This document shows, piece after piece, positions 34,411 through 47,317 of a stretch of 64,000 nt of DNA. The notes beneath the pieces are model-generated. The model saw only the letters and a list, made by a program, of their open reading frames with translations, was not told the origin of the DNA and ran no database searches. Every line of letters begins with the position of its first letter. The stretch's first letter is position 1. The stretch spans positions 230,294 to 294,293 of the forward strand of contig MNCI01030229.1 in NCBI GenBank assembly GCA_015680685.1, in the 5' to 3' direction. A program made the position numbers and the translations under genes. This DNA is from Gnetum montanum (taxonomy: Eukaryota > Streptophyta > Gnetopsida > Gnetales > Gnetaceae).

Positions 34411-36065
34411 TTACTAGGTAACAAAATTAATAGATATATACTTTTATTTGAATTTGTACCATCATTTGAAGTGATGGTCCCAATTCAAATAAAATGCAAC
34501 ATGAAGTATTTATTTAGTAGATGCTACTAGGTTGGGATATCAAGTAACAAATATTTGGTGTTACTTAATTACAATCAAAATCTACCCCAACTTTGCATAC
34601 ATAATGATGAAGCACAGATAAACCAAGTTCTCATTATTTTATCTAACACAATATTATATTTAATGTAAGGTCATATTAGTTATGGCATGTACCTAATGTA
34701 ACTAATATGACATTTTTAAAATTAATAATTTCAAAAATATTGGTACTTTCCAAATATAATGAAAACCTCTCTTTTAATAGTCAACATCAAATACTAGATT
34801 TTTGAAAATTACCTAGATTCTCTAAAACTACTGATACATACATAAGAGTAGGTGAGGTTATAAAATACATGCCAAATCATCCCATATTTAAGATAACCCA
34901 AGTTATCATGTGGTCAACCCTCATGTGTTTGGATAACATGAAGTGCATATTTAATGTATGCTAGTGGGTTTAGTTACAAGCATCTAACACAAAGTTGATT
35001 CATTCCATCCTTGGGATAACCCAAGGCATCATGTGGTCAACTTCCATGTGTCTACACAACATGATGTACATATTTAATGCATGCTAGTTGGTTTAGATTT
35101 CAAGCATCTAACACAAACTTGACCCATCCCATCCTTTGAACAACCCAATGCATCATGTGGTCAACCCCCATGTATCTAGATAACATGAAGTACATATTTA
35201 ATGCATGCTAATGGGTTGGAATACCAACTAACCTCTCTCTAGTATGATTTCAAAGAAACCTTAGATTCTTCAAAACTATATGGATTTTTCAAAATTACTC
35301 TTGCATGCATTAGAGTATGTGCAATTTTAAAATATATGTTAAATCATCCCATCCTTTGGACTACTCAAGACATCATGTAATTCATGCTACTAGGTTTGAA
35401 CAACATGAAGTACATATACAATGCATGCTACTAGGTTAGGATATCAAGTAACCTCTTCCTAGTATTTAGCATTTAGTGAAATCCTAAGTTCTCCAACACC
35501 ACTCTTACATGCTAGTGGGTTGGAATACCAAGTATTATCTTCACATGTTTAATAGCCAACATTAAATCCTAGATTCTCCAAAACAACTCTTGCATGCATA
35601 AGAATTGATGAGCATTAAATTATATCTTATTTACTTTCAATTACATTTTCTATGGATTAATTTAACATATATTTAAATTGAATTAAGTTTTGAAACACAC
35701 ATTTAAATTATATGTATATTTAATTTATGAATCTTTAACAATGAGGAATATCTTTTAAAAAGTCATTTTAAACCATTATATATACACAACCTTAATACAT
35801 AAATAATAGGTGAGGATAATGTAAAAAATATAAATGAATAACAATATATGCATAATCCCACATTGAAGAGGTGATGACAATGTAAAGAATATAAATGAAT
35901 GACTTCTCTGTATTGATAAATTAAATGAGAACTTATTTGATTAAGAACCATCTAACTACAAATCATGATTTGTAGTAGACTTTGATGGCAACTGAGCCAC
36001 ACTAATTACTAGAGATCAAGATCTAGCAATTGATATTACTTAGTCATCATCAAAGTTTGTTCCAT
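34411..36065. repeat. Dispersed repeat left of chromovirus H
   Basis: No gene. Contains block X (about 35640-35815, with ATGAATCTTTAA) and block Y (about 35850-36055, with AATCCCACATTGAAGAGG, then AATATAAATGAA, a possible TATA box). Related blocks occur right of H in the order Y (about 44603-44870) then X (about 44930-45100). Possibly LTR fragments of another element; the family is not recognised. Confidence 0.4.
34890..35260. repeat. 123-bp tandem repeat, about three units
   Basis: CATCATGTGGTCAAC or close variants recur at about 34905, 35028 and 35151, each followed by an ACATGAAGTACATATTTAAT-like block and ATGCATGCTA. A weaker fourth copy lies near 35372. Confidence 0.6.
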
Positions 36066-38498
36066 AGAGTACATAGAGTTTCATACAACTATACATAGTC
36101 CATACTACTATACAAGAAAATATACATTAACCAAGCACTGAAGATTTTCCCCTCCTCTACTATCCCTCTTTGTGCTTGTCTAGGATCTTATGCCTTTCAC
36201 TTGTAATTAAATAAAGCCAATACACCACTAAGTGGGATGCCTTTATACTTCCCCTACTAGATGGTTGACAAGTATTGCACTAGAGGAGAGGAGTAAGGTA
36301 CAAGGCAACCTGCAACAACTATTAGTCTTATGCTTACTAAGAACAACACATATACACACCATATCACACATCACATCACATCATTTGCACTATCATGCCC
36401 ATGCCATCATACCTACAACCCACACAATCATAATCCAATCATAATATATATTATTACTACTATGACTCACAAATCAATACTATTGTAAGCCCATGTGGTT
36501 GTTAGCATATCCACACTTAGTGTGGTAGTTGAAATGTTGCCATGAGTACTCATAAAAAACCATTGCCTATAGGACTTTTATTAGTCTTTTATTTATCCAA
36601 TTGGTACTAGGGTATATTAACTTGTGACATGCAACCACTAGTCTTTTGAAGGACTAGTATAGGGACAAACACACCTATCCCATATACCAACCGTAGGAAT
36701 GAACACACCTATGCTCTTCCACTCTTAAGATGAGGCCTAAGATAGGAGCCTCACTGATGCATCATAGTGGAGTCAATCCATGCTACCTCTAGGGTGCCTC
36801 ATGATCAATTGGTCCACACCCTTATGCTAGCACCACCCACCAATGATAATCACAAGCATCATCATGAAGACATGTACAAATTTTGGCTAGCTTAAGCCAA
36901 CACATGTCATAAGCACAACACATATAAACCCAACATAACATGACCACATATATCCATACCTAACTATCACATTCATTCTATGAAAATAATAAAACAATTC
37001 AACAAAACAACATTTTTCACCACAACCATACTTCTCGAACTGCATGTAATTTCACAAAAATGATAGCTATACTAACCTCCAAAATGATTTATGCCCAAAG
37101 AGAAAATGAATTTCATGATTAGAAAGTACTTTCCAAAACTATCCCAATGACACTAATTTCACTTAAATCAGACTCCTGGAAGCAAACCTATGCATGTCCA
37201 AAGTTTGATCTAAAAAATAATATTTAAGTAACACTAGTATGGATTAAAACTTCCAGAGACTCTTGCACCATAATAGGCCCTAAAAATATAATATTCCAAT
37301 CATACTAGTCTCATCAACATCACATATCATGTTTCACAAGTCCACATCATATCATACATCACATATATATTACTAAACATTTGTAACCAAAACTGCAAAA
37401 TTTTAGAAAATATGCAAAATAACATGTCCAAGCTCAATCTTTAAGCTATCTATCTCACATGCCCACATCACATGATCATATAAACTAATCTAGCACAAAA
37501 ATACAGTGAAAAGGTAAAGGAAACCTGCCAATTACAATTGTTGGGGTAGAAAGGTTGAAACAAGTAGAAAACCCTCAAAAAGATAGCATGAATCTACTTC
37601 ACTCCAAACAATTTCCACATCCATGTAGATTTGATCACAACAATCCCAAATCTTGGTTTAGAGTAGAGAAAAATCCACCCATAAAGCTCAAAATGTAGAA
37701 ATAGTATAAAAAAGGAAAAGGCAGAAAAGAAAACTGAAGGAAAAATAGGCTTCCATTACTTTCTGTTCTCTTAGGAAAAAAATAGAAACCCAAAACCCAA
37801 TTTCTGTGGATACATGATGTAAGGAAAGAAAAGTAAATAAAGTGGCAATGTGCACAAAAAGAAAGACGGTGGTGTTGTTTTTGTTTCCTTTTTTTAAAAC
37901 TTATAATCATAAAACATATAAGCATAATGTAAAGGCCTTTTATCTTTATGCACGTCACGTGCCACAAAAACCAATTCATTTATCTTTTATTATTATTTTT
38001 AATGAAACATTTTCATAAGTTATATATTTTCTGTTTGCTCTACAACTAATACCATAAACTTCCTTCATGCATAACAAACACACTGAGACTCCAAATCAAA
38101 ATTTTTTTTAACCTATGAGATCCTTATCAAATGCTCTACACATTCACATGCCAAAATCACACCTAAAATCATGCAACATAGTGCTATAATTGAAATGCAT
38201 AAATACTCAAATCACACATAAAGCATAAAGACATATCGAGTAGGTGCTCTTGTACCCTAATCCAACACCCCTGCTAGCAACCTCACCTATCTAACACATC
38301 ACACAAGGCTAGTGTACATAATCATATTAGTTAATCATGTTAAGACATCATAAGTGTAACATAAATATGAAGCCTCATAACATATAAAATGCATTTATAT
38401 TAAATTAACTTATCCCTAATGATCCACCGGAACTCCACACATAATGAATAAATTGTAAGCATATGACCATACCTAATGTATCTGGATGGGATGTAACA
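36066..38498 (-). repeat. 3' LTR of element H, truncated
   Basis: 2.43 kb aligned with 42196-44597. Ends GGATGGGATGTAACA at 38498 against the PPT. The outer about 240 bp present in the other LTR (41941-42195) is missing. No gene inside: short ORFs at 36232-36444 and 37635-37979 are LTR sequence. Confidence 0.8.
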
Positions 38499-38514
38499 CT
38501 CTCTCCTCCTTGAG
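38499..38514 (-). other. Polypurine tract, element H
   Basis: Minus strand CAAGGAGGAGAGAG directly before TGTTACATCCC, the LTR start. Confidence 0.7.
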
Positions 38515-38665
38515 AATCTTCCTCTTGAAAAATCTCAAGATGAGCTACATGCATCTCAGTCTCCATCTCCCAAGTAGCCTTTAAAGCTCCATGTCTACTC
38601 CATAAAATTTTGACCATATGTATAACTTTATTGCATAACTGTTGCAACATACGATCAACAATCTC
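38515..38665 (-). pseudogene. Chromodomain remnant, element H
   Basis: Minus-strand frame with VKILWSRHGALKATWEMETEM, the C-terminal part of a chromodomain as found at the end of integrase in plant chromoviruses. Chromodomains can direct integration to heterochromatin. Placed just before the PPT, as expected. Confidence 0.75.
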
Positions 38666-39720
38666 TACTGGCTACTGAACATACCTAACATCAAACTATA
38701 GTTGTATCCTTGAATGATCAATCACATGATGTTTATTAGGCACATAATGTTGTAGCATAGATACATGAAACACATCATATACATGTGTCAAATAAGAAGG
38801 TAATGCTATTCGAGAGGTCACTCTCCCAAACCTTTGTTACACCTAAAAGGACCAATGTATCTAGGAGTTAATTTCCCTTTTCGGTCAAATTGGGTAGAGC
38901 CTTTCAAGGTAGAAACATGAAGAAATACATAATCTTCAATTGCAAACTCTAGTGTCCATTGACACCAATTAGCATATGCCACTTGCCTATCTTGTGCAGC
39001 TCTCAATCTACTCTGTAGTCTACCTCACTAAATCTGTGCTCACCTACTAACAATATTCTATGGTATCCTAACATAAAGGTATTCCACATGGCCTACCATA
39101 TAAAATCTCATATGGGGTTGCCCACAAATTCTCCTGATAACTATTATGATATCCAAATTCAGCTAATGGTATCATTCGATTCCAACCTTCTCTATAGTTC
39201 AAAGAACAGGCTCTTAACATGTCTTTTAGAATCTAGTTCACTTGCTCAGTCTAACCATTAGTTTGTGGATGATGTGCCAAACTTATATTTAGCTTTGTAC
39301 CCATCTCCTTCTGAAATGCTTATAAAAAATGTGACATGAATTGAGCATCTCTATCACTAATAATCCTTCATGGGATACCATGCAATTGCACTATCTCTAT
39401 AAGAAAGAGATGTGTAGTTTCTATTACACTCATTGATGCTTGTGTGGTAAGGAAATGGGCAGACTATGTCAACAAATCAACAACTACCAATATAGCATCA
39501 TGGCCACTGTGAACCTATGGAAGACCAACAATGAAATCCATATCAATGTCATCCCATTTCCACTTAGGAATATCATGGGAATGTAAATATCCCCTAGGCC
39601 TCTTATGCTCTATCTTCACCTGTTGGAAAATTAAACATCAAGATATATATTCTCCTACATTTCCCTTAATACCAGGCCATCAATACATCCATCATAAACT
39701 ATAGTACATCTTCTGACTAC
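38666..39720 (-). pseudogene. Integrase remnant, element H
   Basis: C-terminal module at 38818-39006 (YVFLHVS, LTPRYIGPF). The core shows [15 protein letters not shown] near 39520-39570, IISDRDAQF near 39340-39365 and HHPQTNG.TEQVN near 39240-39275, so all three acidic positions are still recognisable, although stops lie between them. Zinc-finger part near 39600-39700. Typical Tekay/Del-type order. Confidence 0.8.
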
Positions 39721-40505
39721 CTAGATGCATGTGGTATTTACTCATATGGGCCTCATCCATAAACTAAATTTGTAGAGCTTCTAGAACATATACTTGACCA
39801 TCCCTCCATAACACTCCATGGCTATCCACAAAGAGTGATCCATCAGAGGTGATCTATTATCTCAATTCTTGACACCATGGATCATGTTGTTGTTGCTCTT
39901 ACATTTTCTCCTACAAATCTGATTGGATTGTTAAGCTATTAAGATTACTTGCAAACATACTTAATGCAGCTGCTACCTTATTAGTCTTGTCAAGCCTATA
40001 TTTAATAGTAAAATCAAAGTCAACAAGCAGTTCCACCCATCTACATTATCGCAAGTTTAACTATGGTTGATTCATAAGATATTAAATGCTATCATGGTTA
40101 GTCCAAATCATAACCTACTCCCCATATAGATAATGTCACCAAATCTTCAATGCAAATATCAAAGTACCCAACTCTAGATCATGCATTGAATATCTAATTT
40201 CATGTGGCCTTAATTGATGAGATGCATAAGCCACAACCTATCCATCCTGCATTAACACAAAACCAAATCCACAACTAAGGCATCAGTACTAACATGATAT
40301 GGATGTCTTGGTATAAGGGATATTAGCATTGGAGTAGTCACCAATCTATGCTTCAACTCTTCAAATGCAACCTGAAAATCTATGCTCCAAATAATGTTAG
40401 CCTCCTTCCTTAACAATTGAGTCAAAGGAGATGCTATGTGAGAAAATTGTTTCACAAACCTACAATAATATCTTGCCAATACCAAGAAGCTTTGCACCTC
40501 CATTA
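39721..40505 (-). pseudogene. RNase H and RT connection remnant, element H
   Basis: The frame 40252-40503 has VQSFLVLARYYCRFVKQFS and PLTQLLRKE, the RT connection of chromoviruses, followed by a VSTDAL start of RNase H. The rest of RNase H towards 39900 is broken by stops. Confidence 0.7.
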
Positions 40506-41200
40506 TTAATTATGACATAAGCCAATCATGAATGACTGTAATCTTTGCAAAATCCATAGAGATGCTAGCAAAATCCATACAGTTGGTACCCCCTCAAAGT
40601 CTATAAGACCATCTACAAGTGCTCTGCATGTAATTAATCATCAAGAGAATATACTGAGATATCATCTATGAAGATAATAAAAAACTAAACTAGGAATGAT
40701 CGCATCACACTATTCATAAGGTGCATGAAAACTACTAGTACATTGGTCAATCCAAAGGGAAGCACAAAATATTCATAGTGGCCATATCATGTTGTAAATG
40801 TTGTCTTTGACACATCTTGTTCATGAACCTGTACCTGATGATACCCATACTTGAGATCAATCTTTGAGAATACATGAGCTCCCCAGAGTTGGTCAAACAA
40901 GTCATCAATGCATGACATAGGATATTTATTCTTTATAGTCACCTAGTTTAGTTGCCTATAATCTATGCATAGCTGCAAATCCCATCCTTCATTTTAATAA
41001 ATAGCATTGGTGCATCCGATGGTGATACACTAGGAGAAATGAGGCCTTTGTCCAACAATTCTTGCAGCCAAATCTTCAGCTATGCTAGCTCTATGGGAGA
41101 CATCCTATGTGAAACCTTTGAAATAGGCTCTGTACCAAGCTTAATTTTGATCTCAAAACTCTTGCCTCGGTGGAAAATATAATAATTTTAATTGGAATAC
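40506..41200 (-). pseudogene. Reverse transcriptase remnant, element H
   Basis: Palm motif FIDDISVYS is readable with FIDD at 40661-40672. Upstream, a palm segment near 40740-40790 keeps the family's GLTN-like wording, and the finger region near 40960-41040 is degraded. Several stops. Confidence 0.7.
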
Positions 41201-41924
41201 ATCAGAGAATTATTGAACCACAAGAATTTGATCCATCTCTATCATATATATTTTATATTGTAGCCACAAAGCATTCATGCCCTTTTTGACCTATGGTACA
41301 TTCGAGAGGAGACCAAATCCACAGGCATAGTCCTTAGACAAGTTTGTACCTCAATTAGAGCACCATCAACTAATTGTAGTCTTAGAAGCTTTTGCCCATA
41401 GTCCAAACTAGAATTGAACTATGACAATCAATCCATCCCCAAAATTACATCATATACCCCAAGATCCATAAAATGGAAATCATTAACCCACTACACACCT
41501 TCCAATTCTACTAGCATACCTATACACACATGATCAACTCAAGTTTCATGATTTCCAATAGAAGATACTAGCAACCTAGGAGAAAGAGAATGATATACAA
41601 GGGCTACATGATGTACAACACTAGGATATATAAAAGAATGGGTAGCACTTTGCCACTATCATTACTTACTTCCTTTACCATGGAAATGGAAGCATCACTA
41701 GCTACAACATGCTACTATAGGATCTATAATATTTGTTGTATAAGATCTAGTTGCCTATTTGTAGGACCACTATTAGATGTTTGAGAAGGTTGCTCCTATT
41801 TATCATTAGGCCCTTTTGACTTGTAGGCCCCACTAGCACCATGATCACATCTACTATACATATCAGTAACCTAAAATCACAAATAGATGAATACACCAAC
41901 CATCATACAACATCAAAGTAAACC
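41200..41924 (-). pseudogene. Protease remnant and residual leader, element H
   Basis: Minus-strand YDVILGMDWL near 41425-41460 marks the end of the chromoviral protease. From here to the primer site only about 0.5 kb remains, too short for gag, so gag has been deleted or never existed in this copy. Confidence 0.6.
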
Positions 41925-41925
41925 T

Positions 41926-41937
41926 GCTCCAATACCA
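41926..41937 (-). other. Primer-binding site, element H
   Basis: Minus strand TGGTATTGGAGC, two changes from the initiator-Met tRNA site TGGTATCAGAGC common to plant retroelements; three bases from the LTR. Confidence 0.7.
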
Positions 41938-41940
41938 CAA

Positions 41941-44597
41941 TGTAACACCTTGTCCTAGCTATGGCATAGTGATGCCTAGGATCACTAGTAATCTTAAAAC
42001 AGAAGCATGAAAACTAAAAGCTAATGACATGTAGAAATACATGATATTAAGGAAGGTTAAACTGCATAAAAATCCATGCCAAACCAAAACAAAACATACA
42101 CTTCGATTTCTAAAATTGCATGTCTCTACAAAAATAAAAAAGTACACTTCTCTAATAAAATACCAAAACACATAAACATTATCATCATATATATAAGAGT
42201 ATAGAGAGTTTCATACAACTATACATAATTCATACTACTGTATAGAAAAATATACATTAACCAAGCACTGAATATTTTCCCCTCCTCTATTCTCTCTCTC
42301 CATGCTCATCTGGGCTCTTAAGCCTTTCACTTGTAATTAAATAAAGTTAGTACACCACTAAGTGGAAAGCCTTTACACTTCCCCTGCAAGATGGTCAACA
42401 AGTGTTGCACTAGAAGAGAGAAGTGGGGTACAAGGTAATCTACACATATACACAACATATCTCACATTACATCACCTCATTTCCACTATCATGCCCATGC
42501 CATCATACCTACAACCCACACAATCATAATCTAATCATAATATATATTATCAGTTCTATGAATCACAAACTAATACTATTATAAGCCCATGTGGTCACTA
42601 GCATATCCATATTCAGTGTAGCAGTTGAAACGTTGTCATGAATACTCATAAAAAACTATTTTCCATAGGTCTTTTATTTATCCAATCGATGCTAATGTCT
42701 ATCAACCTGTGACCTACAACTACTAGCCTTTTGGAGGACTAGCAATAGGGATGAACACACCTATGCCACATACTAGCTGTAGGGACGCACACACCTATGC
42801 TCTCCCACTATCAAAATGAGGCCTAAGATAGGAGCCTCACTAATGCATCATAGTGAGGGTTAATCCATACTACCTCCAAGGTGCCTTATCATCAACCAGT
42901 CCATACACTGATCCTAGCACCACCTGTCAATGACCATCACAATTTTCATCGCGAAGGCATGTACACATTCTGGCTAGCTTAAGCTAACACATGTCATAAG
43001 CACAACACATCCAAACCCAACATAACATGACCACATATATCCATACCTAACAGTCACATTCATTTCATAAAAATAATACCACAATTTGACAAAAAAACAT
43101 TTTGCGCCAAAACCATATTTCTTAAACTGCATGTAATTTCACAAAAAATGATCTCTATACTAACCTCCAAAATAATATATGCCTAAAGAGAAAACCAATT
43201 CCATGATTAGAAAGTACCCCCCAAAATGATTCCAATGACACTAACTTCACTTAAATCAGACTCTTGGAAGCAAAGTTATGTGTGTCCAAAGTTTGATTAA
43301 GAAAATAATAATTAATAATATTTAATTATTGCCTGTATGAATGAAAACTCCTAGAAAATCTTGCATCACAATAGGCCCCAAAAATATAATATTTCAATCA
43401 CACCAGTCTCTTCAACATCACATATCATGTTCCACAAGTTCACATCATACCATACATCACATATATATTACTAAACAATTTGTAGCTAAAACCATACAAT
43501 TTTGGTAAATATTCAAAATAAGATTTCCAAGCTCAATATTTGTGCTATCTGCCCCACATGCCCACATCACATGATCATATATACTAATCCAGCACAAAAA
43601 TATAGGGAAAATGCAAAGACAATCCACCAATTATAATTGTTAGGGTAGAAAGGCCAAAACAAGTAGAAAACCCTTAAAATTTTAGTAGGAATTCATTTCA
43701 CTCCAAACAAGTTCTACACCCACATAGATATGACTATAGCAATCCCAAATCCAAGTTCAGAGTAGAGAAAAATCCACCCATGAAACTCAAAATGCAGAAA
43801 AAGTGTAGAAAAGATAAAGGCAGAAAAGAAAACTAAAGATAAAAATAGGCTCTCATTCATTTCTATTTTCTTATGGAAAATAAATAGAAATCCAAAACCC
43901 AATTTCTATGTGTATGTAATGCAAGGAAAGAAAAGGGAATAAAGTGGTGGTGCACACAAAAAGAAAGATGGTGATGTTGTTTTTGTTTTTTGTTTTTAAC
44001 TTATAATCATAAAAAATATAAGAATAATATAAAGGCATTTTATCTTTATGCACATCATGTGCCATAAAGACAAATTTTTTTATGTTTTATTATTATTTTT
44101 AATGAGACATTTTCATAAGTTATATTTTTTTCTTCCTCTACAACTAATACTGTGAACTTCAATCATGCATAAAAAACACACTAGGACTCCAAATCAAAAT
44201 TCATTTGAAGCTACAAGATCCTTATCAAACACTCTACACATTCACATGCCAAAATCACACCCAAACATCATGCAACATAGTGCTATAGTTCAAATGCATA
44301 AATATTGAAATCACACATAAAGCATAAAGGCATACTGAGTAGTTGCTCTTGTACCCCAATCTAACACCCTTGCTAGCAACCTCATAAGTTTAACACATCA
44401 CACAGGGCTAGTGTATGTAATCATGTTAGTTAAGCATGCTAAAATATCATAGTCATAACAAAAATATGAAGCCTCATAATATATAAAATACATTTATATG
44501 AAATTAACTTGTCCTTGACGGCCCACTGGGACTCCAAATGTAATGGATAATTTGTAAGTGTATGACCATACATAATGTATATGGATGGGATATAATA
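41941..44597 (-). repeat. 5' LTR of element H
   Basis: 2.66 kb from TGTAACACC to GGATGGGATATAATA (decayed TGTAACA end). Full-length compared with the left copy. Short ORFs in it are not genes. Confidence 0.8.
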
Positions 44598-46139
44598 GTA
44601 GACATAATCCCACATTGAAAAGGCCATGATAATGTGAAAAATATAAATTAATTACTTTTCTACATTAATAAATTGAATGAGAATTTGTTTAGTTAAGAAC
44701 CATCAAACTATGGTTCAAGATTTACCTTAGACTTCAACAAGGCTAGAGCCATACTAATTACTAACACTTAAAATCTAGTAATTGGTGTTACTCAGTTCTC
44801 ATCAAAATCCTATCCTAACTTTGTAGATGTAGTAATGAAGAATAGGCAAACCAAGCTTTCATTTTTTAACCATTGAAAAAATGATCTCTAGTAAGATAGA
44901 GACACAATGCCCATCACACATCATCCAAGTCTCATTTCATTTATCATTTATTACATATTTTAATTTAATTACTTTTTGAAACTCACATTTAAAGTATATC
45001 TATATATGATTCATGAATCTTTAAAAATAAAATTATTTAAAATCATTATATGTATATAACTTCTATATATAAATAATAGTATTAGTGTTTTTTTATGTAC
45101 ATATCTTCTCTACATGATATGTATGCAACTTCAATAATTTTTATGTTTTAACTAATAACATTCTTCACATCTAAGTTTAGTAAATGATCATATAGAATAC
45201 CTAACATAACTACCATTTGTCACCTCAAAAAATGTTAAATATTTTACTAGCCAAACACCAAAGGGGAAATGAGATATAACTAAAATGCAAAAGAAAAAAG
45301 CATTACATTTCACAAAAGAAAAATAGCATTGTAGGAAATCACATTTTGATAGTGTGCATAGGTTTGCTTGAAGATAGTAATGGTAGAAAAAGAAAGCACA
45401 TCCAGAAATATTAGGTTTTCTTTTCTTTACTTCATATACCTTTCAACTTCAAACACCATCCAAAAAATTGTATGCTCTATATGATTGAATCACTCATCTT
45501 CTTTCAAATATTTGCATTATAGAATTTAGGAATTATAGAAGAATCAGAGGTCATAGTTATCTAAATATTTCATATTCTTGTCATCATTTTAAAAAACAAA
45601 AAGAAGTTTTAGGTATTGTCACTATTGAAGAATATTTTTTAAGTAACATTTTTACATTTATAAATAAATTATCATCATTTTTCCTTTCTTATTGCAACTC
45701 TTGTTACTAGAATATTTGAATATACTATCATATTTGTTTTCCTATTATATTTTCATGTACATTCCTCTAAGTTCTTATCTAGTGGGTAAATTCATTTTAT
45801 TATTACATAGGATTCTAATTGTATTTGCATATATAATCTTCTAGGTTTATATCAATTGGAAAATTTTATTAATAAAAAGAATTCACATAAACAAGAACAT
45901 TATTTGAAGAAAAGCTTTCTCAAAAATATTTTTACTCTAAGGAACAATTCCATATAATTATAATTATCTAGATATTTCAAAAATTCATGAAAAAACATTC
46001 ATTTGTACATGTCAAATTTTAGTACTATTAAAATATATTATGTTCCTTGGTCATTTATGAATAACCATGAATTTGCACATGTAAAATTTTATTACTATTA
46101 CCATGTTGGAATTTCCTAGGTCGTACATGAGTATTTTAG
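44598..46139. other. AT-rich flank with Y and X repeat blocks
   Basis: Blocks Y (about 44603-44870) and X (about 44930-45100) match the left flank of H. From 45100 to 46139 the sequence is AT-rich, with a loose repeat of the TGTACATG..AAATTTTA.TACTATTA type near 46005 and 46075. No gene. Confidence 0.4.
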
Positions 46140-47317
46140 AATCATAATAATATATGGAACTTAAAATATAGAAGGTTTCTTGGACATGTGACCTATGAAG
46201 ATTAGTGTAAAATATATTAGGCTAACTAGACATGCAACTTGTGAATAAGAGTGTAAAATATAAGAGATTGCTCAAACACATAATCTATCATCATTAGTAT
46301 GAAATATAGGAGGTTTCAAGGATATGCAACCTATCATTGTTAGTGTAAAATAGAGGAGGTTTCTACAACTTTAAACTTCTCAAGATTGTATTAAAAAATA
46401 TAATTTTTCCTAGACATGCAACCAATCATCATTAGTGTAAAATATAGGAGGTTGCTAGGATGTGCAACCTATCATCATTAGTGTATAATATAGAAGATGC
46501 CTTAGATGTGAAACCTCTTAGAATTGTATTAAAAATAGGAGATTTCTCATACATACAATCTATTATTATTAGTGTAAAATATAGGAGGTTTCTTAGACAT
46601 GCAATCTTTCGAGATTGTATTAAAAAATAGAAAGTTGATCGAATGCTCAACCTATCAAGATTTGTTTAAAATATAGAAGGTTTCTCAGACATGAAACCTA
46701 CCATGATTAGTGTAAAATATAGAATGTGTTTGGGATGTGAAACCTATCAATACTAGTTTAAGATACAAGAGATTTCTCATATATGCAACCTCTCAAGATT
46801 ATAGGAAAAAATAGTATGTTGAATGAATGTGCAATAAGATTAGTGTAAAATATAGGGGATTTGTTATATGTAAAATCTATAAATATTAATGTAAAATACA
46901 AGAGGTTGTTTGGATTTGCAAGCTCTCAATATTTTTGTAAAATATAGGATATTTCACAAATGTGCAACCTATCAAGATTAGTGTAAAATATAAGAGATTT
47001 GTCAAATGTACAACATATTAAGATTAGTGTAAAATATAGGAGGTTTCTTGGACATGAAACTTATCAATATTAGTGCAAAATATAAGAGGTTAATAAAAAA
47101 TGCAACCTCTCAAGATTGTTGTAAAATATTGAAGGTTGCTAAGATGTCTAAACTATTAGGATTCATATAAAATATAGAGGTTTTTTTGAAAGTTCAATCT
47201 ATCAATATTAGTATAAAATATAGAAGGTTTCTCAAACACGAAACCTCTTAGGATTGTTATAAAATATAGGAGGTTTCTTAGACATGCAACCTATCAAGAT
47301 TAGTCTAAAATATAGGA
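46140..47317. repeat. 46-bp tandem repeat array, about 25 units
   Basis: Period 45-46 bp with cores TAGTGTAAAATATAGGAGG and ATGCAACCTATCA. Measured starts near 46431, 46477, 46521, 46568 and 46613 give spacings of 44-47 bp. Units diverge by 10-30 percent by eye. The array ends exactly where the D LTR begins. Looks like a small satellite or minisatellite. Confidence 0.8.

Larger units (their letters stand above)
36066..44597 (-). mobile_element. Element H: chromovirus (Tekay-like) with long LTRs
   Basis: Minus-strand Ty3/gypsy element with 2.4-2.7 kb LTRs in direct repeat and an internal region of only 3.44 kb. The internal region codes for protease, RT, RNase H, integrase and a chromodomain; gag is essentially missing between the protease and the primer site. 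LTR termini TGTAACACC and TGTAACA (+ strand), a G/A-rich PPT and an iMet-like primer site support the ends. The left LTR lacks about 240 bp at its outer edge, and no clean target duplication is visible. Confidence 0.85.

Noticed and set aside
35975-35979. Target duplication gtaga for element H
   Set aside because: gtaga follows the right LTR (44598-44602), but the left copy lies about 90 bp outside the recognised LTR remnant, so the match is likely chance.
37635-37979. 114-aa hydrophobic ORF
   Set aside because: Lies inside the LTR of H and is broken in the other LTR (43714-44065).
46140-47317. CRISPR-like array
   Set aside because: Units are contiguous and diverged, with no unique spacers, and the sequence is a plant genome. 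It is a tandem repeat.
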